Below the pieces are notes generated by a model. The model saw only the letters and a program-made list of their open reading frames with translations. It had not been told where the DNA came from and did no database searches. Below, piece by piece: positions 8,208 through 16,297 of a stretch of 64,000 nucleotides of DNA. Origin of the DNA: Qipengyuania pelagi (GTDB lineage Bacteria > Pseudomonadota > Alphaproteobacteria > Sphingomonadales > Sphingomonadaceae); the NCBI RefSeq assembly GCF_009827295.1, contig NZ_WTYD01000001.1, forward strand, positions 1,798,001 through 1,862,000, in the 5' to 3' direction. The position numbers and the translations under genes are program-made. Positions within the stretch are counted from its first letter, which is position 1, and the number at the start of each line of letters is the position of its first letter.

Positions 8208-9530
8208 TCACTGCGGCCCCGCCGCTATGCCGGTGACGACCTTCATGCCGCGCTTCAATTCCTCCGATGCGACCACGGTGAAGCGCCCGTCGCTCTGCCC
8301 GGTGACGACCTCGATTCCCCGCAGGGAGCCGTCGCTTTCCACGACATAGACCGTCTGGCGGCTACCGATCCCGATGCCGGCTTCGGTTTCCTGATTGAGC
8401 CCGATATTCGGATTGCCGAAGATGCCGCCGCCTTCGTCCTCGCTCTCGGGCTCGAAGCGCAGCGCGGCGTTGGGGACGAGCAGGCGGTTGCCGGTGCTCT
8501 GCGTCGCGATCGTGGCGGTCGCGGTCATGCCGGGCCGCAACAGCCCCTGCGGATTGTCGACCGTCAGGCGCGCTTCGTAGCTGACGACGGACTGGCCCTG
8601 CTGCGCGCTTTGCTGCTGCTGGGTCTGGGCGACCGTGTTGGAGGCGAGATCGACTCTTTCGACCAGCGCGGGGAAGCGCCGCCCCGGATAGGCATCGACC
8701 GTGAAGGCCGCACGCTGGCCCTCTTCGACCTGGCCGACATCGGCCTCGTCCAGATTGACCCGCAACTGCATGGTCGCGAGATTCTCGGCGATCACGAACA
8801 GGGTCGGCGTGTTGAAGCTGGCGGCGACCGTCTGGCCCGGCTCGACCTGGCGGGCGAGCACCACGCCCGAAACCGGCGCGCGGATCACGGCGCGCTGCGA
8901 CTGGGTCTGCGCGGTCGAAAGCTGCGCTTCGACCGCAGACGCATTGGCGCGGGCCGATGCCACCGCCGCCTGGCCGCGCCTGACGGCGGCGATCGCCTGC
9001 TCCAGTTCCGCATCGGAAGGAACGCGCCCGCCCGACAGGCGCTCGACCTCGCGCAGGCGTTCGAGCTGGGCGCTGTCTGCCGACAACGTCGCCTGTGCCT
9101 GCGCGATCTGGGCGCGCGCGGCGTTGAGGCTGGCGCGGTTCTGGTCGATCTGGTCCTGAATCACGTCGGTGTTGATGACGGCCAGCACCTGGCCCCGCAC
9201 CACCTGATCGTTCACATCGACCAGAATGCGGTCGATCCGCCCGGAAATTTCCGATCCCACCTCGACCTGATTGGTCGGGCGCAGATTGCCCGTCGCCGTC
9301 ACGGTCAGATCGAGCGAGCGCGACGCGACCTCGGCGGTGACGTAATTGGGTTTCGGATCCTCGCCCATGCAGCGCGAGAGGGCGAACAGGAGCAGGATCA
9401 ATAGGATGATGCCCGCCCAGACCCGCTTGCGCTTGTACCATTTGCGCGGCTTGCCCGTGTCGAGATAGCTCTCGATGTCCTGCTCGGGAGACACGCTCGC
9501 GGGCGGGGTCGCGGTTTCGGGATCGCTCAT
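8208..9530 (-). CDS. Periplasmic adaptor (MacA/HlyD family)
   Basis: A 440-residue membrane fusion protein. One N-terminal helix (WAGIILLILLLFALS, about residues 38-52) anchors it in the inner membrane. A biotinyl-lipoyl half-motif (EVGSEISGRIDRILVDVNDQVVRGQVL), a long alpha-hairpin rich in Ala and Gln, and the returning half APVSGVVLARQVEPGQTV follow, then the beta-barrel and membrane-proximal domains. It bridges the MacB-like permease to the outer membrane factor encoded immediately upstream; the two genes overlap by ATGA at 9527-9530. The Gln-rich stretch QTQQQQSAQQGQS is a loop feature of no known meaning. Confidence 0.94.
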   Translation of the reverse strand: MSDPETATPPASVSPEQDIESYLDTGKPRKWYKRKRVWAGIILLILLLFALSRCMGEDPKPNYVTAEVASRSLDLTVTATGNLRPTNQVEVGSEISGRIDRILVDVNDQVVRGQVLAVINTDVIQDQIDQNRASLNAARAQIAQAQATLSADSAQLERLREVERLSGGRVPSDAELEQAIAAVRRGQAAVASARANASAVEAQLSTAQTQSQRAVIRAPVSGVVLARQVEPGQTVAASFNTPTLFVIAENLATMQLRVNLDEADVGQVEEGQRAAFTVDAYPGRRFPALVERVDLASNTVAQTQQQQSAQQGQSVVSYEARLTVDNPQGLLRPGMTATATIATQSTGNRLLVPNAALRFEPESEDEGGGIFGNPNIGLNQETEAGIGIGSRQTVYVVESDGSLRGIEVVTGQSDGRFTVVASEELKRGMKVVTGIAAGPQ

Positions 9531-11005
9531 TCGGCTGTCCTAGCTTGGCCTGGTGCCGCATAGGTTGCGGGCAGGGGAAAATCGTAATCGCTCGCGCGCC
9601 AGCCGCCGCCCAGCGCCTGAGTCAGGCGGATGAAGGCGGTGGCCCGGTCCGCCTGCGCACTCACCAATTGGTTGCGCGCGGACAGGAGCTGGTTTTCGAC
9701 CACCAGCAGGCGCTGAAAATCGGTCAGGCCCGCTTCGTACTGATTGCGCGCGAGGAAAGCGGAATTGTTCGCCGCATCGAGGGCTTCTTCGGTGATCGCC
9801 ACCCGCTCGTCGGCAGTGCGCTGATCGACGGCGGCGGTCTCGACCTCTTCGAGCGCCGAAAGCACCGTCCGCTCGTAAGAGGCGAGCGAAGCGCGCGCCG
9901 CCGCCTCCGCACTGTCGATCCGAGCCCCCGTCCGCCCGCCGTCGAAGATCAGCTGGGTAAGCCCTGCGAACAGATTGCCGGTGATGATATCGAACAACCC
10001 GCCGAGCGAGGTCGCGCCCGTGGCGATCGTCCCGCTGATCCGCGCTGCGGGCAGCAGATCGGTACGCGCCACGCTGATGCGGGCCGCAGCGGCGATCAGG
10101 TCCGCTTCCGCGGCGCGCAGGTCCGGGCGCTGGCGCAAGACTTCGGCGGGCGCGGCGAAGCCGGACGCGGCGGGCGGGATCGGCACTGGCTGCGGCTCGC
10201 TCTCGGTCAACGCCTCAAAAGTCCGCCCCGGCGCCTCGCCGATCAGCGTGGCGATCGCATTGGCGCTGGCGACGAGATTGCTTTCGAGAAGCGGGATCGT
10301 GGCGGCGGTCTGCGCCCGCTGGGCCCGCGCCTGCTCGACGTCGAGGCTGGAGACCAGCCCCGCCTGATTGCGCCAGCGCGCGAGCTGGAGATTGTCGTCC
10401 TGGAACACCAAGGTGGAGCGCGCGATGGCGAGCTGTTCGGCAAACGCGCGGGCCTGCACGGTCTGGATCGCGACCTGGCCCACGATCAAGCGCTGCACGT
10501 CCGCCAGCGAATAGCCCGCCCCGGCCAGGTCGGCGCGGCTGGCATCGACCTGGCGCGAGATGCGCCCGAAAAGGTCCGCTTCCCACGCGACATCCGCGCC
10601 CACGCTGAGATCGAATTCTTCGCGCGCGAAATCGCCGACATCGCGGCTGACCCCCGCCCTGCCCGAAACGCTGGGCAGATAGCCCGCCCGCGCCAGCCTC
10701 AATCCGGCGCGCGCCTGGTCGAGCCGCGCGATCCCCAACGCGATGTCCCGATTCTCGACGATCGCCTGACGCACGAAACTGTCAAGCAACGGATCGCCCA
10801 GCGCGGTCCAGTATTCGGACAGATCCACAGGGACCGCCGCCGCTTCGGAAAAGGCCCAATCGGGGGGGACCGCAACGCCCGCCTCCTCGACCTCGAGGTT
10901 ACGCGCGCCGCCCAAAGTCGCGCAGCCGCCTAAAATCGCACAGCCGGCCAGCGCGGTGAACGCCAGCGTACCGATGCGGCAAAACCTGCCTGCCCCCTTC
11001 GTCAA
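9527..11005 (-). CDS. RND/ABC efflux outer membrane factor (NodT-type lipoprotein)
   Basis: A TolC-fold outer membrane channel of the NodT family, about 492 residues from the proposed start. An uncleaved-looking hydrophobic segment ends in tandem lipobox-like LAGC and LGGC, so it is probably a lipoprotein. Two outer-membrane-efflux repeats follow, with PDLRAAEADLIAAAARISVART and the duplicated SAQADRATAFIRLTQALGGGW. I chose a TTG start complementary to 11003-11005: it gives a compact signal peptide and has a G-run about 9 nt upstream. An ATG at 11128 is in frame but would give an implausible 41-residue extension. It is the first gene of the tripartite efflux operon. Confidence 0.85.
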   Translation of the reverse strand: MTKGAGRFCRIGTLAFTALAGCAILGGCATLGGARNLEVEEAGVAVPPDWAFSEAAAVPVDLSEYWTALGDPLLDSFVRQAIVENRDIALGIARLDQARAGLRLARAGYLPSVSGRAGVSRDVGDFAREEFDLSVGADVAWEADLFGRISRQVDASRADLAGAGYSLADVQRLIVGQVAIQTVQARAFAEQLAIARSTLVFQDDNLQLARWRNQAGLVSSLDVEQARAQRAQTAATIPLLESNLVASANAIATLIGEAPGRTFEALTESEPQPVPIPPAASGFAAPAEVLRQRPDLRAAEADLIAAAARISVARTDLLPAARISGTIATGATSLGGLFDIITGNLFAGLTQLIFDGGRTGARIDSAEAAARASLASYERTVLSALEEVETAAVDQRTADERVAITEEALDAANNSAFLARNQYEAGLTDFQRLLVVENQLLSARNQLVSAQADRATAFIRLTQALGGGWRASDYDFPLPATYAAPGQARTAE

Positions 11006-11171
11006 ACGAACGTGCCCCCCAATTCGAGCCCTTTCTCTCAATCCCGCGCGGCTTGCGCAAGCCTTAACCCGTTCGTTACCGATCCCATTTGTCGCAAGGA
11101 ATCTCCCTTTCCTCTGCGAGCAGGCCATTCGGTTCGATAAAATGCGCATTTTCGCCGCCCTCGGAGACATC

Positions 11172-11199
11172 TTGGCGGAACGGTCGCGATCGCCTATCG
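11172..11199 (+). promoter_or_regulatory. Likely rnpB promoter
   Basis: TTGGCG at 11172-11177 and CTATCG at 11194-11199 are separated by 16 bp and end about 7 bp before the first paired base of the RNase P RNA. Spacing and position fit a housekeeping sigma-70 promoter; box identity is moderate. Confidence 0.5.
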
Positions 11200-11203
11200 C
11201 GCG

Positions 11204-11628
<425 letters not shown>

Positions 11629-11638
11629 TACCCGCGCG

Positions 11639-12418
11639 TCATCCGAAGATCGCGGCGCACTGCATCCCGTCGAGCACCTGCCGCCCCTGTGTGTTCCACA
11701 GCCGCAATCTCTCGCTCGAATACCCGCCATCGGCGTGCTGGCTCGCATTGCGGGAGAGCCACCAGCCGTCCTGCGTGCTCGGTTCAGGGTCAAGCAGGTT
11801 GAAGGACCAGTTGATCGAACTGAGCGGCCCCGGACGCTGCATCGCGCGCATCGCGCCCGGCGGCAGCACGTCGCCGAGCAGGATAAGCTCGGACACCGGA
11901 TCGAGTCCCTGGCGATTCGTAACTCGCGCCCAGCGCTGCACCACCGGCTCGCCCGGCCCACGCTGGTCCTGCGCCCGCCGCAATTCGAAATTGTTGCGGA
12001 TGAAGGCCGGCCCCTTGTCGGCGAGGACCGTCTCATTCTCGTCCGGTCCGCCCGGCCAGTCGGCAAGTGTTTCCGCCGGGTGGACCGCATTGGGCTCGCG
12101 CGCGGTGCCGAACAGCCAGAACGCCGTCAGCGTGCACTGCCCCTCGCACCAGATCTCGCTGCGGACCTGGGTGACGTTGCGCCCCTGCCGCACGACCTCG
12201 CGCCGCAGATCGACCTCGCCCGACGAAGGCGCGACGAAGGCGATCTGGCCAGCGCGCAGCGGCGGCAGGTCGGGAAAGGCGCGGATCGCCGCCGTATAGG
12301 CGATCAGCGCGGAGGCGCCGCCGTAAAGCGTACGCCCCTGCATCCAGTCCTCGGCATCGGGAAGCGAGCAGGAACCGCCTTGCGCGGTGATCGGTGCGAG
12401 CAGATCGGACATGGCCAT
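11639..12418 (-). CDS. Thioesterase-family protein (double hotdog, TesB-like)
   Basis: About 259 residues with the organisation of acyl-CoA thioesterase family proteins. An N-terminal hotdog has the GRTLYGGASALIAYTAAIRAFPDLPPLRAGQIAFVAP segment; a second hotdog ends with SSINWSFNLLDPEP and DGWWLSRNASQHADGGYSSERLRLWN. These match the conserved final strands (W-x-S-x-N, H-A-x-x-G). It probably hydrolyses acyl-CoA esters in the cytoplasm; substrate length is unknown. The open frame extends 51 codons further, but the ATG complementary to 12416-12418 fits the family start. The stop lies 11 bp from the 3' end of rnpB, so the two are convergent. Confidence 0.8.
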   Translation of the reverse strand: MAMSDLLAPITAQGGSCSLPDAEDWMQGRTLYGGASALIAYTAAIRAFPDLPPLRAGQIAFVAPSSGEVDLRREVVRQGRNVTQVRSEIWCEGQCTLTAFWLFGTAREPNAVHPAETLADWPGGPDENETVLADKGPAFIRNNFELRRAQDQRGPGEPVVQRWARVTNRQGLDPVSELILLGDVLPPGAMRAMQRPGPLSSINWSFNLLDPEPSTQDGWWLSRNASQHADGGYSSERLRLWNTQGRQVLDGMQCAAIFG

Positions 12419-12595
12419 GCTCCCGCCATAGCAACGGATAAGTGTAGGTCCAGCGCGGGCGATGCCGAACAGGCGATCGGCGGATCGGCACAAAAACCGG
12501 CAAACAGGCGATTGCCTTGCCGCGCGCCTTTCGCTAGGTGGCCGCTTCCCTGTCGCGCGCCCGCTTCGCAAGATGCGGCAAACGGCACGGGACGA

Positions 12596-12669
12596 GGCCC
12601 GATGGCGGAGTGGTTACGCAGAGGACTGCAAATCCTTGCACGCCGGTTCGATTCCGGCTCGGGCCTCCA
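12596..12669 (+). tRNA. tRNA-Cys (GCA)
   Basis: A complete cloverleaf of 74 nt including an encoded CCA. The acceptor stem GGCCCGA pairs with TCGGGCC, the anticodon loop CTGCAAA gives GCA, and the T-arm has GGTTCGATTCC. The discriminator base is U. Confidence 0.97.
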
Positions 12670-12700
12670 CGATTTTTCCCGGCACACGCCGGACCGGAAT

Positions 12701-12773
12701 GCCGCTTTAGCTCAGTTGGTAGAGCACATCATTCGTAATGATGGGGTCACGTGTTCGAGTCACGTAAGCGGCA
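12701..12773 (+). tRNA. tRNA-Thr (CGT)
   Basis: A 73-nt cloverleaf with acceptor GCCGCTT pairing with AAGCGGC and anticodon loop TTCGTAA (CGT, reading ACG). The T-arm is CACGTGTTCGAGTCACGT. The next bases are CCG, so CCA is not fully encoded. Its 3' end faces the integrase gene whose stop is 58 bp away, the usual arrangement of a tRNA used as an integration site. Confidence 0.96.
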
Positions 12774-12831
12774 CCGCCGTTTCCGCCATTTTCAGTGAGG
12801 TACAGCCCGACCCCTTTGGTACAGGCGTACT

Positions 12832-13803
12832 TTAGAACTCCGTCGCGGCACTCGCGCGGCGCATGTAATCTGGCGAATATCGGGCATAATACGCTTCGGT
12901 GATCGCCGTCTTTGTGTGGCCCAGGTACTGCGCTATTTCCGACATCGGAACGCCGTCGTGCGCCATCCAAACCGCGCAGGTGTGTCGCAGGACGTGCGGC
13001 GAAACCTTGATGCCTGTTTTGGCAGTCAATCGCTGGAAGGCTTTCTTCACTGATCCGACCGGCTTCCCGCCGAACTCGATCACATGATCCGTCAGTCTGC
13101 CTGCGTAGGCCCGTTCTAATTCGGCGCGCAGGCCCGCGTTCATCGGCACTATGGTGCGCCGCTTGTTCGTTACCTCGCGTCCGGCGGGCCGATAGTCGAT
13201 CGTACCCGAATCGAAATCCACGCGATGCCACTCCAGATCCAGTATCGCGCTCGCCCTCGCCCCGGTCGAAGCTGCCAAGCGGATGAATAGCCGGACATGC
13301 GGTGTATCGGTCGCGGCGAGCAATTCCCTGACTTGCTCCTTCGTCAGCCAATGGTCGCGCGGCGGTGAAGCTGGAGGAACCCATAGGTTCGGCGCACCGG
13401 CCCCGTAGCGCCATCGCAGGCAAGCGCGTAACAATGCCAACTCGGTCGCTATCGAACTGGCCGCATAGCCCTTGCGCTTGCGCACTTGGTGGTAGGCGCG
13501 GCAATCCTCCCGCGTTATCTCGCTGCCGATGCGTTTCCCGAAATGCGGCGCGAGCCCGGCCCAGATTGGCCCGAAGCGGTCGGTTAGAACTCCATCGGCT
13601 TTGCGGTCGCGGACATAGGCGGGCCATAGGTCCTCTACCCGTTCGCTTCGCGCTGCGGTGAGTCGTTGCCATATCTCGCGCCCGATAGGCTCGGCTTCGC
13701 GTTCGTCAGCCTTGCCAGTCGTGATGCGTCGGCGCGTTCCGCCTTCGTCTCGATAGGTGACGGCCCATTTTCCACGGTGTCGAGTGAGGGTGTAATCTGA
13801 CAC
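12832..13803 (-). CDS. Tyrosine-type site-specific integrase
   Basis: A 323-residue phage/genomic-island integrase. The SAM-like core-binding domain covers about residues 55-140 and the catalytic domain about 150-315. Catalytic residues are visible: Arg183 (STGARASAIL), His270 and Arg273 (PHVLRH), His296 (LGHTKTA) and Tyr305. It starts with GTG at 13803 inside the end of the small DNA-binding gene, an overlap of 169 bp, which is common in compact integrase modules. It ends 58 bp from tRNA-Thr, so recombination at the tRNA 3' end is likely. It appears intact, whereas much of the DNA behind it is decayed. Confidence 0.95.
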   Translation of the reverse strand: MSDYTLTRHRGKWAVTYRDEGGTRRRITTGKADEREAEPIGREIWQRLTAARSERVEDLWPAYVRDRKADGVLTDRFGPIWAGLAPHFGKRIGSEITREDCRAYHQVRKRKGYAASSIATELALLRACLRWRYGAGAPNLWVPPASPPRDHWLTKEQVRELLAATDTPHVRLFIRLAASTGARASAILDLEWHRVDFDSGTIDYRPAGREVTNKRRTIVPMNAGLRAELERAYAGRLTDHVIEFGGKPVGSVKKAFQRLTAKTGIKVSPHVLRHTCAVWMAHDGVPMSEIAQYLGHTKTAITEAYYARYSPDYMRRASAATEF

Positions 13804-13961
13804 TCGTACCGCTCGACCTCGTTTGCAGGAATGCGAATGAGCTTGCCGAGACGGAAACCGGGCAGCTCGCCCGATCGGTACATACCGCGCACTTTCTCAG
13901 CCGAGCAACCCCATCTTTCGGCGAGGGTCTCTGGCGAGAATGGTTTAGGCTGTGCTGTCAT
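13635..13961 (-). CDS. Small helix-turn-helix (excisionase-like) protein
   Basis: A 108-residue protein. Residues about 8-50 (FSPETLAERWGCSAEKVRGMYRSGELPGFRLGKLIRIPANEVERYE) form the MerR-like/excisionase winged helix found beside tyrosine integrases. The ATG at 13961 is preceded by GGGAGGT at good spacing. The C-terminal half overlaps the integrase start in another frame and is low complexity. It probably acts as recombination directionality factor or local regulator. The longer open frame to 14297 is rejected because another protein is encoded there. Confidence 0.78.
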   Translation of the reverse strand: MTAQPKPFSPETLAERWGCSAEKVRGMYRSGELPGFRLGKLIRIPANEVERYECQITPSLDTVENGPSPIETKAERADASRLARLTNAKPSLSGARYGNDSPQREANG

Positions 13962-14004
13962 TGAACACCTCCCGGACCCGAAGGGTATCGCCCAGACACG
14001 GTAA

Positions 14005-14301
14005 TCACTCCCCCTCTCCCACGATAGACCGGGAGAGGTGGGCGGGTGCTTCGGGAAGAGGCATCCAGTGGGTGGCTTTAACTCCGCCACATTCAACCGG
14101 ACCAATATCGCCGTATTCCATAGAGGGCGCGAGCCAACCTGCCCGAGAAGCAGCACACCGCCAATAGGCATCTGAAATTCGTTCGCCGGAGGATAGCCAC
14201 AGGTCAACTTCCGTCCCATCTTTTGGCGCGCTTTCGATTGGTCGCCATTCCAGCCTATCCCCCTCTCTATCGGTAGGGGATTGCAGGGCGGCTTCACACA
14301 G
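14005..14301 (-). CDS. Small phage-type protein (PIESAPKDGT-type), no canonical start
   Basis: Read in the minus frame ending at the TGA complementary to 14005-14007, about 98 codons give a convincing protein. It includes EWRPIESAPKDGTEVDLWL, an internal DAYWRC segment and ATHWMPLPEAP at the end. The paired 'PI-APKDGT' and 'THW-PLP-P' motifs are typical of small proteins in phages and islands (DUF551-like). No ATG, GTG or TTG lies in frame before the conserved part; only CTG at 14299-14301 or ATC slightly upstream is available, downstream of GAGGGGAAT. It is either an unusual start or a 5'-truncated remnant. It lies 43 bp upstream of the helix-turn-helix gene, in the same orientation. Confidence 0.55.
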   Translation of the reverse strand: MCEAALQSPTDREGDRLEWRPIESAPKDGTEVDLWLSSGERISDAYWRCAASRAGWLAPSMEYGDIGPVECGGVKATHWMPLPEAPAHLSRSIVGEGE

Positions 14302-14427
14302 TTCGATTAATTCCCCTCACCATGACCCACGGTATATATATACGTTCAAGCCTTGCCTTAGCCAGTCGATTGGCAATGACAATTCCCCGCAGGCTAACCC
14401 GGTTCGGAACCGGATCGGGGGTGGGTT

Positions 14428-15186
14428 GTGAAGCTCGACCTGTTCGCCCCTGCCACCGTTCGCAAAACCCCCCGCCCTCACCAGATCGAAGCACTAGGCC
14501 AGCTTCGCCAATCACTTGGGAAAGGCAATAAGCGCGTCGTTCTCCAGCTTCCGACCGGTGCGGGAAAGACCTTCGTCGCATCGCAGATCGTCACCGGAGC
14601 GCGAGACAAGGGCAATCGGGTGTGTTTCACCGTTCCCGCCATTAGCCTCGTTGACCAGACCGTTGACGCATTCGAGGCGGAAGGAATCCATCGTCTCGGT
14701 GTGATCCAGGCGAACCACGTTCGCACCGATGCCAGTCAGCCGGTCCAGATTGCCAGCGTGCAATCGTTGGCCCGTCGCGATCGACCGAAGGCTGACATTG
14801 TGGTCGTGGACGAGTGCCACCTCCAGTTCAAAGCCATTCGTGAGTGGATGCGTTCGGAGCCTGACACGGTGTTCATCGGTTTGTCGGCAACGCCGTGGGC
14901 GCGAGGCATGGCTGATGATTGGCAGGACCTTGTTCGTCCGGTTTCGATGCAGGATTTGATCGACGCGAAGTTCCTGTCGCCGTTCCGCGTGTTCGCGCCA
15001 TCCCATCCCGACCTGTCCAGCGTCTCGACGGTCGCCGGTGATTATCACGAAGGCCAGCTTGGCGAAGTCATGGGCGAAAGCCGTCTGGTGGCCGATGTGG
15101 TCGATACGTGGCTACAGCGGGCAGATTACCGGGCTATCTCTGCCGACTTGTCTCGGTGCCAAGACAGCAATTCGTACGAAACGTAG
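14428..15186 (+). pseudogene. DEAD/DEAH helicase, C-terminally truncated
   Basis: The GTG at 14428 opens a superfamily 2 helicase: motif I LPTGAGKT, motif Ib region FTVPAISLVDQTV, motif II VVDECH and motif III GLSATP are all present. Homology stops near residue 236 (VDTWLQRADYR, about 15135). The next 16 codons read AISADLSRCQDSNSYET and end, so the entire C-terminal RecA-like domain (motifs IV-VI) is missing. Such a protein could bind but hardly use ATP to unwind nucleic acid. The break lies inside the small minus-strand ORF at 15126-15242. It is probably the relic of a prophage or island replication gene. Confidence 0.82.
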
Positions 15187-15242
15187 CTATGGGCGTGTTT
15201 CATATCGTGCGCCTTCCACGGCTCGTAAGGGTGAAGGCCCAT
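15126..15242 (-). CDS. Microprotein ORF, 38 residues
   Basis: ATG (complement of 15240-15242) to TAA, reading MGLHPYEPWKAHDMKHAH and so on, rich in His, Trp and Tyr. No family is recognised. Evidence is limited to a start codon, credible amino-acid composition and same-strand position downstream of another short ORF. Its end coincides with the helicase breakpoint, so it belongs to a piece of DNA joined to the helicase fragment. Confidence 0.35.
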   Translation of the reverse strand: MGLHPYEPWKAHDMKHAHSYVSYELLSWHRDKSAEIAR

Positions 15243-15270
15243 CGCCTATTTAGACAAGGGCACTAACCCC

Positions 15271-15402
15271 TCAGCCACAAACGACCCACAGAGCAATCAC
15301 TGGGATGACGAGAAGCAGCGCCAAAGCAATTAGCGCGTGATGGGGATGCCCGTTCGAGACGAATGTTTCGACAATACGGGAAATGGCTTCAAATCGCTTC
15401 AT
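15271..15402 (-). CDS. Microprotein ORF with one membrane helix, 43 residues
   Basis: A short protein starting MKRFEAISRIVETFV and ending in a hydrophobic stretch (ALIALALLLVIPVIALWVVCG) that would span the membrane once. The ATG complements 15400-15402, with GAGAG about 10 nt upstream. The open frame reaches back to 15513, but the extension is unlike a protein start. No family is recognised; small membrane proteins of this kind are common in prophage remnants. It lies 28 bp upstream of the 38-residue ORF on the same strand. Confidence 0.42.
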   Translation of the reverse strand: MKRFEAISRIVETFVSNGHPHHALIALALLLVIPVIALWVVCG

Positions 15403-15551
15403 CGCTAAACTCTCGTAAAGCGCACTCGGAGTGCGGATTAGATTACGAAAGAATCGACGAGTTGAAGCTCTTTCCTGTCGAAGCTGAACGGATTGAGCGC
15501 TTCGGACAGGCAAAAAATGGGGCGCGGTGCCGCGTTATTCAAGAACCCTAC

Positions 15552-15803
15552 CTAGTTTATACTCACTTTCGCGTTGCGCTTCTCAGCACTCTCATAGAAG
15601 GCAGGGTCGAGGTCGATGCCAACGAAGCTCTCCACATGACCTGAGAGCTTGGCCGCGACGCCAGTCGAGCCTGATCCGAAGAAGGGGTCGAGGACTCGCT
15701 TCGCACCTGTCGCTCTGAGGGCTTGGGCAGGAAGCGCGACTGGGAACGGCGCTGGATGATCGTTGCCATACGCTGGGCGATGTCGGCATCCACCTCGACG
15801 TGG
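15552..15803 (-). pseudogene. DNA (N6/N4) methyltransferase, C-terminal fragment
   Basis: The minus frame ending at TAG (complement of 15552-15554) encodes YGNDHPAPFPVALPAQALRA, then VLDPFFGSGSTGVAAKLSG and FVGIDLDPAFYESAEKR. This is the FxGxG AdoMet-binding motif region of the N4/N6-methylase family. The similarity starts abruptly at about 15770 and an in-frame stop lies upstream at 15804-15806, so the catalytic N-terminal part is gone. At the same point a different sequence with plus-strand coding character begins, marking a recombination junction. Not functional. Confidence 0.8.
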
Positions 15804-15979
15804 TCATGTTCGCGCCGACTCTGGAGGAAGTAGCGGACGCGACGGAGCAGGAGCGGCGTATGCTCGACGATGTCTCCCGGCACGATCGGGGATGCTGGGC
15901 CTACATGAAGGCGCAGATGAACCGTCTGCGGTCGGTCGCCTTCGCGCTCGCGGACGTGTCCATCGGTTTGGTGAGCTGA
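15719..15979 (+). other. Unrecognised coding fragment
   Basis: Plus-strand open frame ending at TGA 15977-15979. Its part from about 15770 has strong third-position G+C and protein-like content (LGDVGIHLDVVMFAPTLEE, then DDVSRHDRGCWAYMKAQMN). There is no start codon before ATG 15806, which would give 57 residues. I do not recognise the family. It abuts the methylase fragment on one side and an epoxide-hydrolase fragment on the other, so it is most likely the 3' end of a third disrupted gene. Confidence 0.4.
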
Positions 15980-16002
15980 ATTTCCGCCTGTTCCGGGCTG
16001 TA

Positions 16003-16297
16003 TCCGACAGCGATGGGGATTCTGAACGGGTGATCCCGCTCGATCATCTGATCGACGACGTCATGCTCTACTGGTTGCCCAACGCCGGGCCGAGTTCAGC
16101 GCGATTCTACTGGGAAGCGGCAAATGAGATGACAGGCGGGACGTCGCGTGATCCGATCCCATCGCCGACTGGCGTCAGCATGTTTCCGGGTGAGCAGATA
16201 CCGCTGGTCAGCTCTGCAAGACTGGCTGCGGCAAATATTTGGGGACTTGCCGGAACCTCTGACCGTCCATTGCGCAGCGCGAGGACGTCGCATCGCG
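16003..16297 (+). pseudogene. Epoxide-hydrolase-type alpha/beta hydrolase, C-terminal remnant
   Basis: The reading SDGDSERVIPLDHLIDDVML, YWLPNAGPSSARFYWEA and then PTGVSMFPGEQIPLVSS matches the C-terminal third of microsomal-type epoxide hydrolases. The N-terminal two thirds, including the nucleophile, are missing. After about 16215 the plausible continuation (DWLRQIFGDLPEPL) is in another frame, so a frameshift is also present. It ends against the TetR gene. Not functional. Confidence 0.6.

Noticed and set aside
7518..9404. 628-codon plus-strand frame opposite the efflux genes
   Set aside because: Crosses two well-supported minus-strand genes (ATPase and adaptor); composition is His/Arg/Asp-rich as expected for antisense reading.
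12680..12693. Stem CCGGC-ACAC-GCCGG between the two tRNA genes as a terminator
   Set aside because: No T-run follows on either strand.
13965..14297. N-terminal extension of the small helix-turn-helix gene
   Set aside because: The frame that encodes a recognisable phage-type protein on this stretch is a different one, and the gene has an excellent ribosome site at 13961.
15363..15644. 93-codon plus-strand frame
   Set aside because: Overlaps the methylase fragment and the membrane microprotein on the other strand, with no motif of its own.
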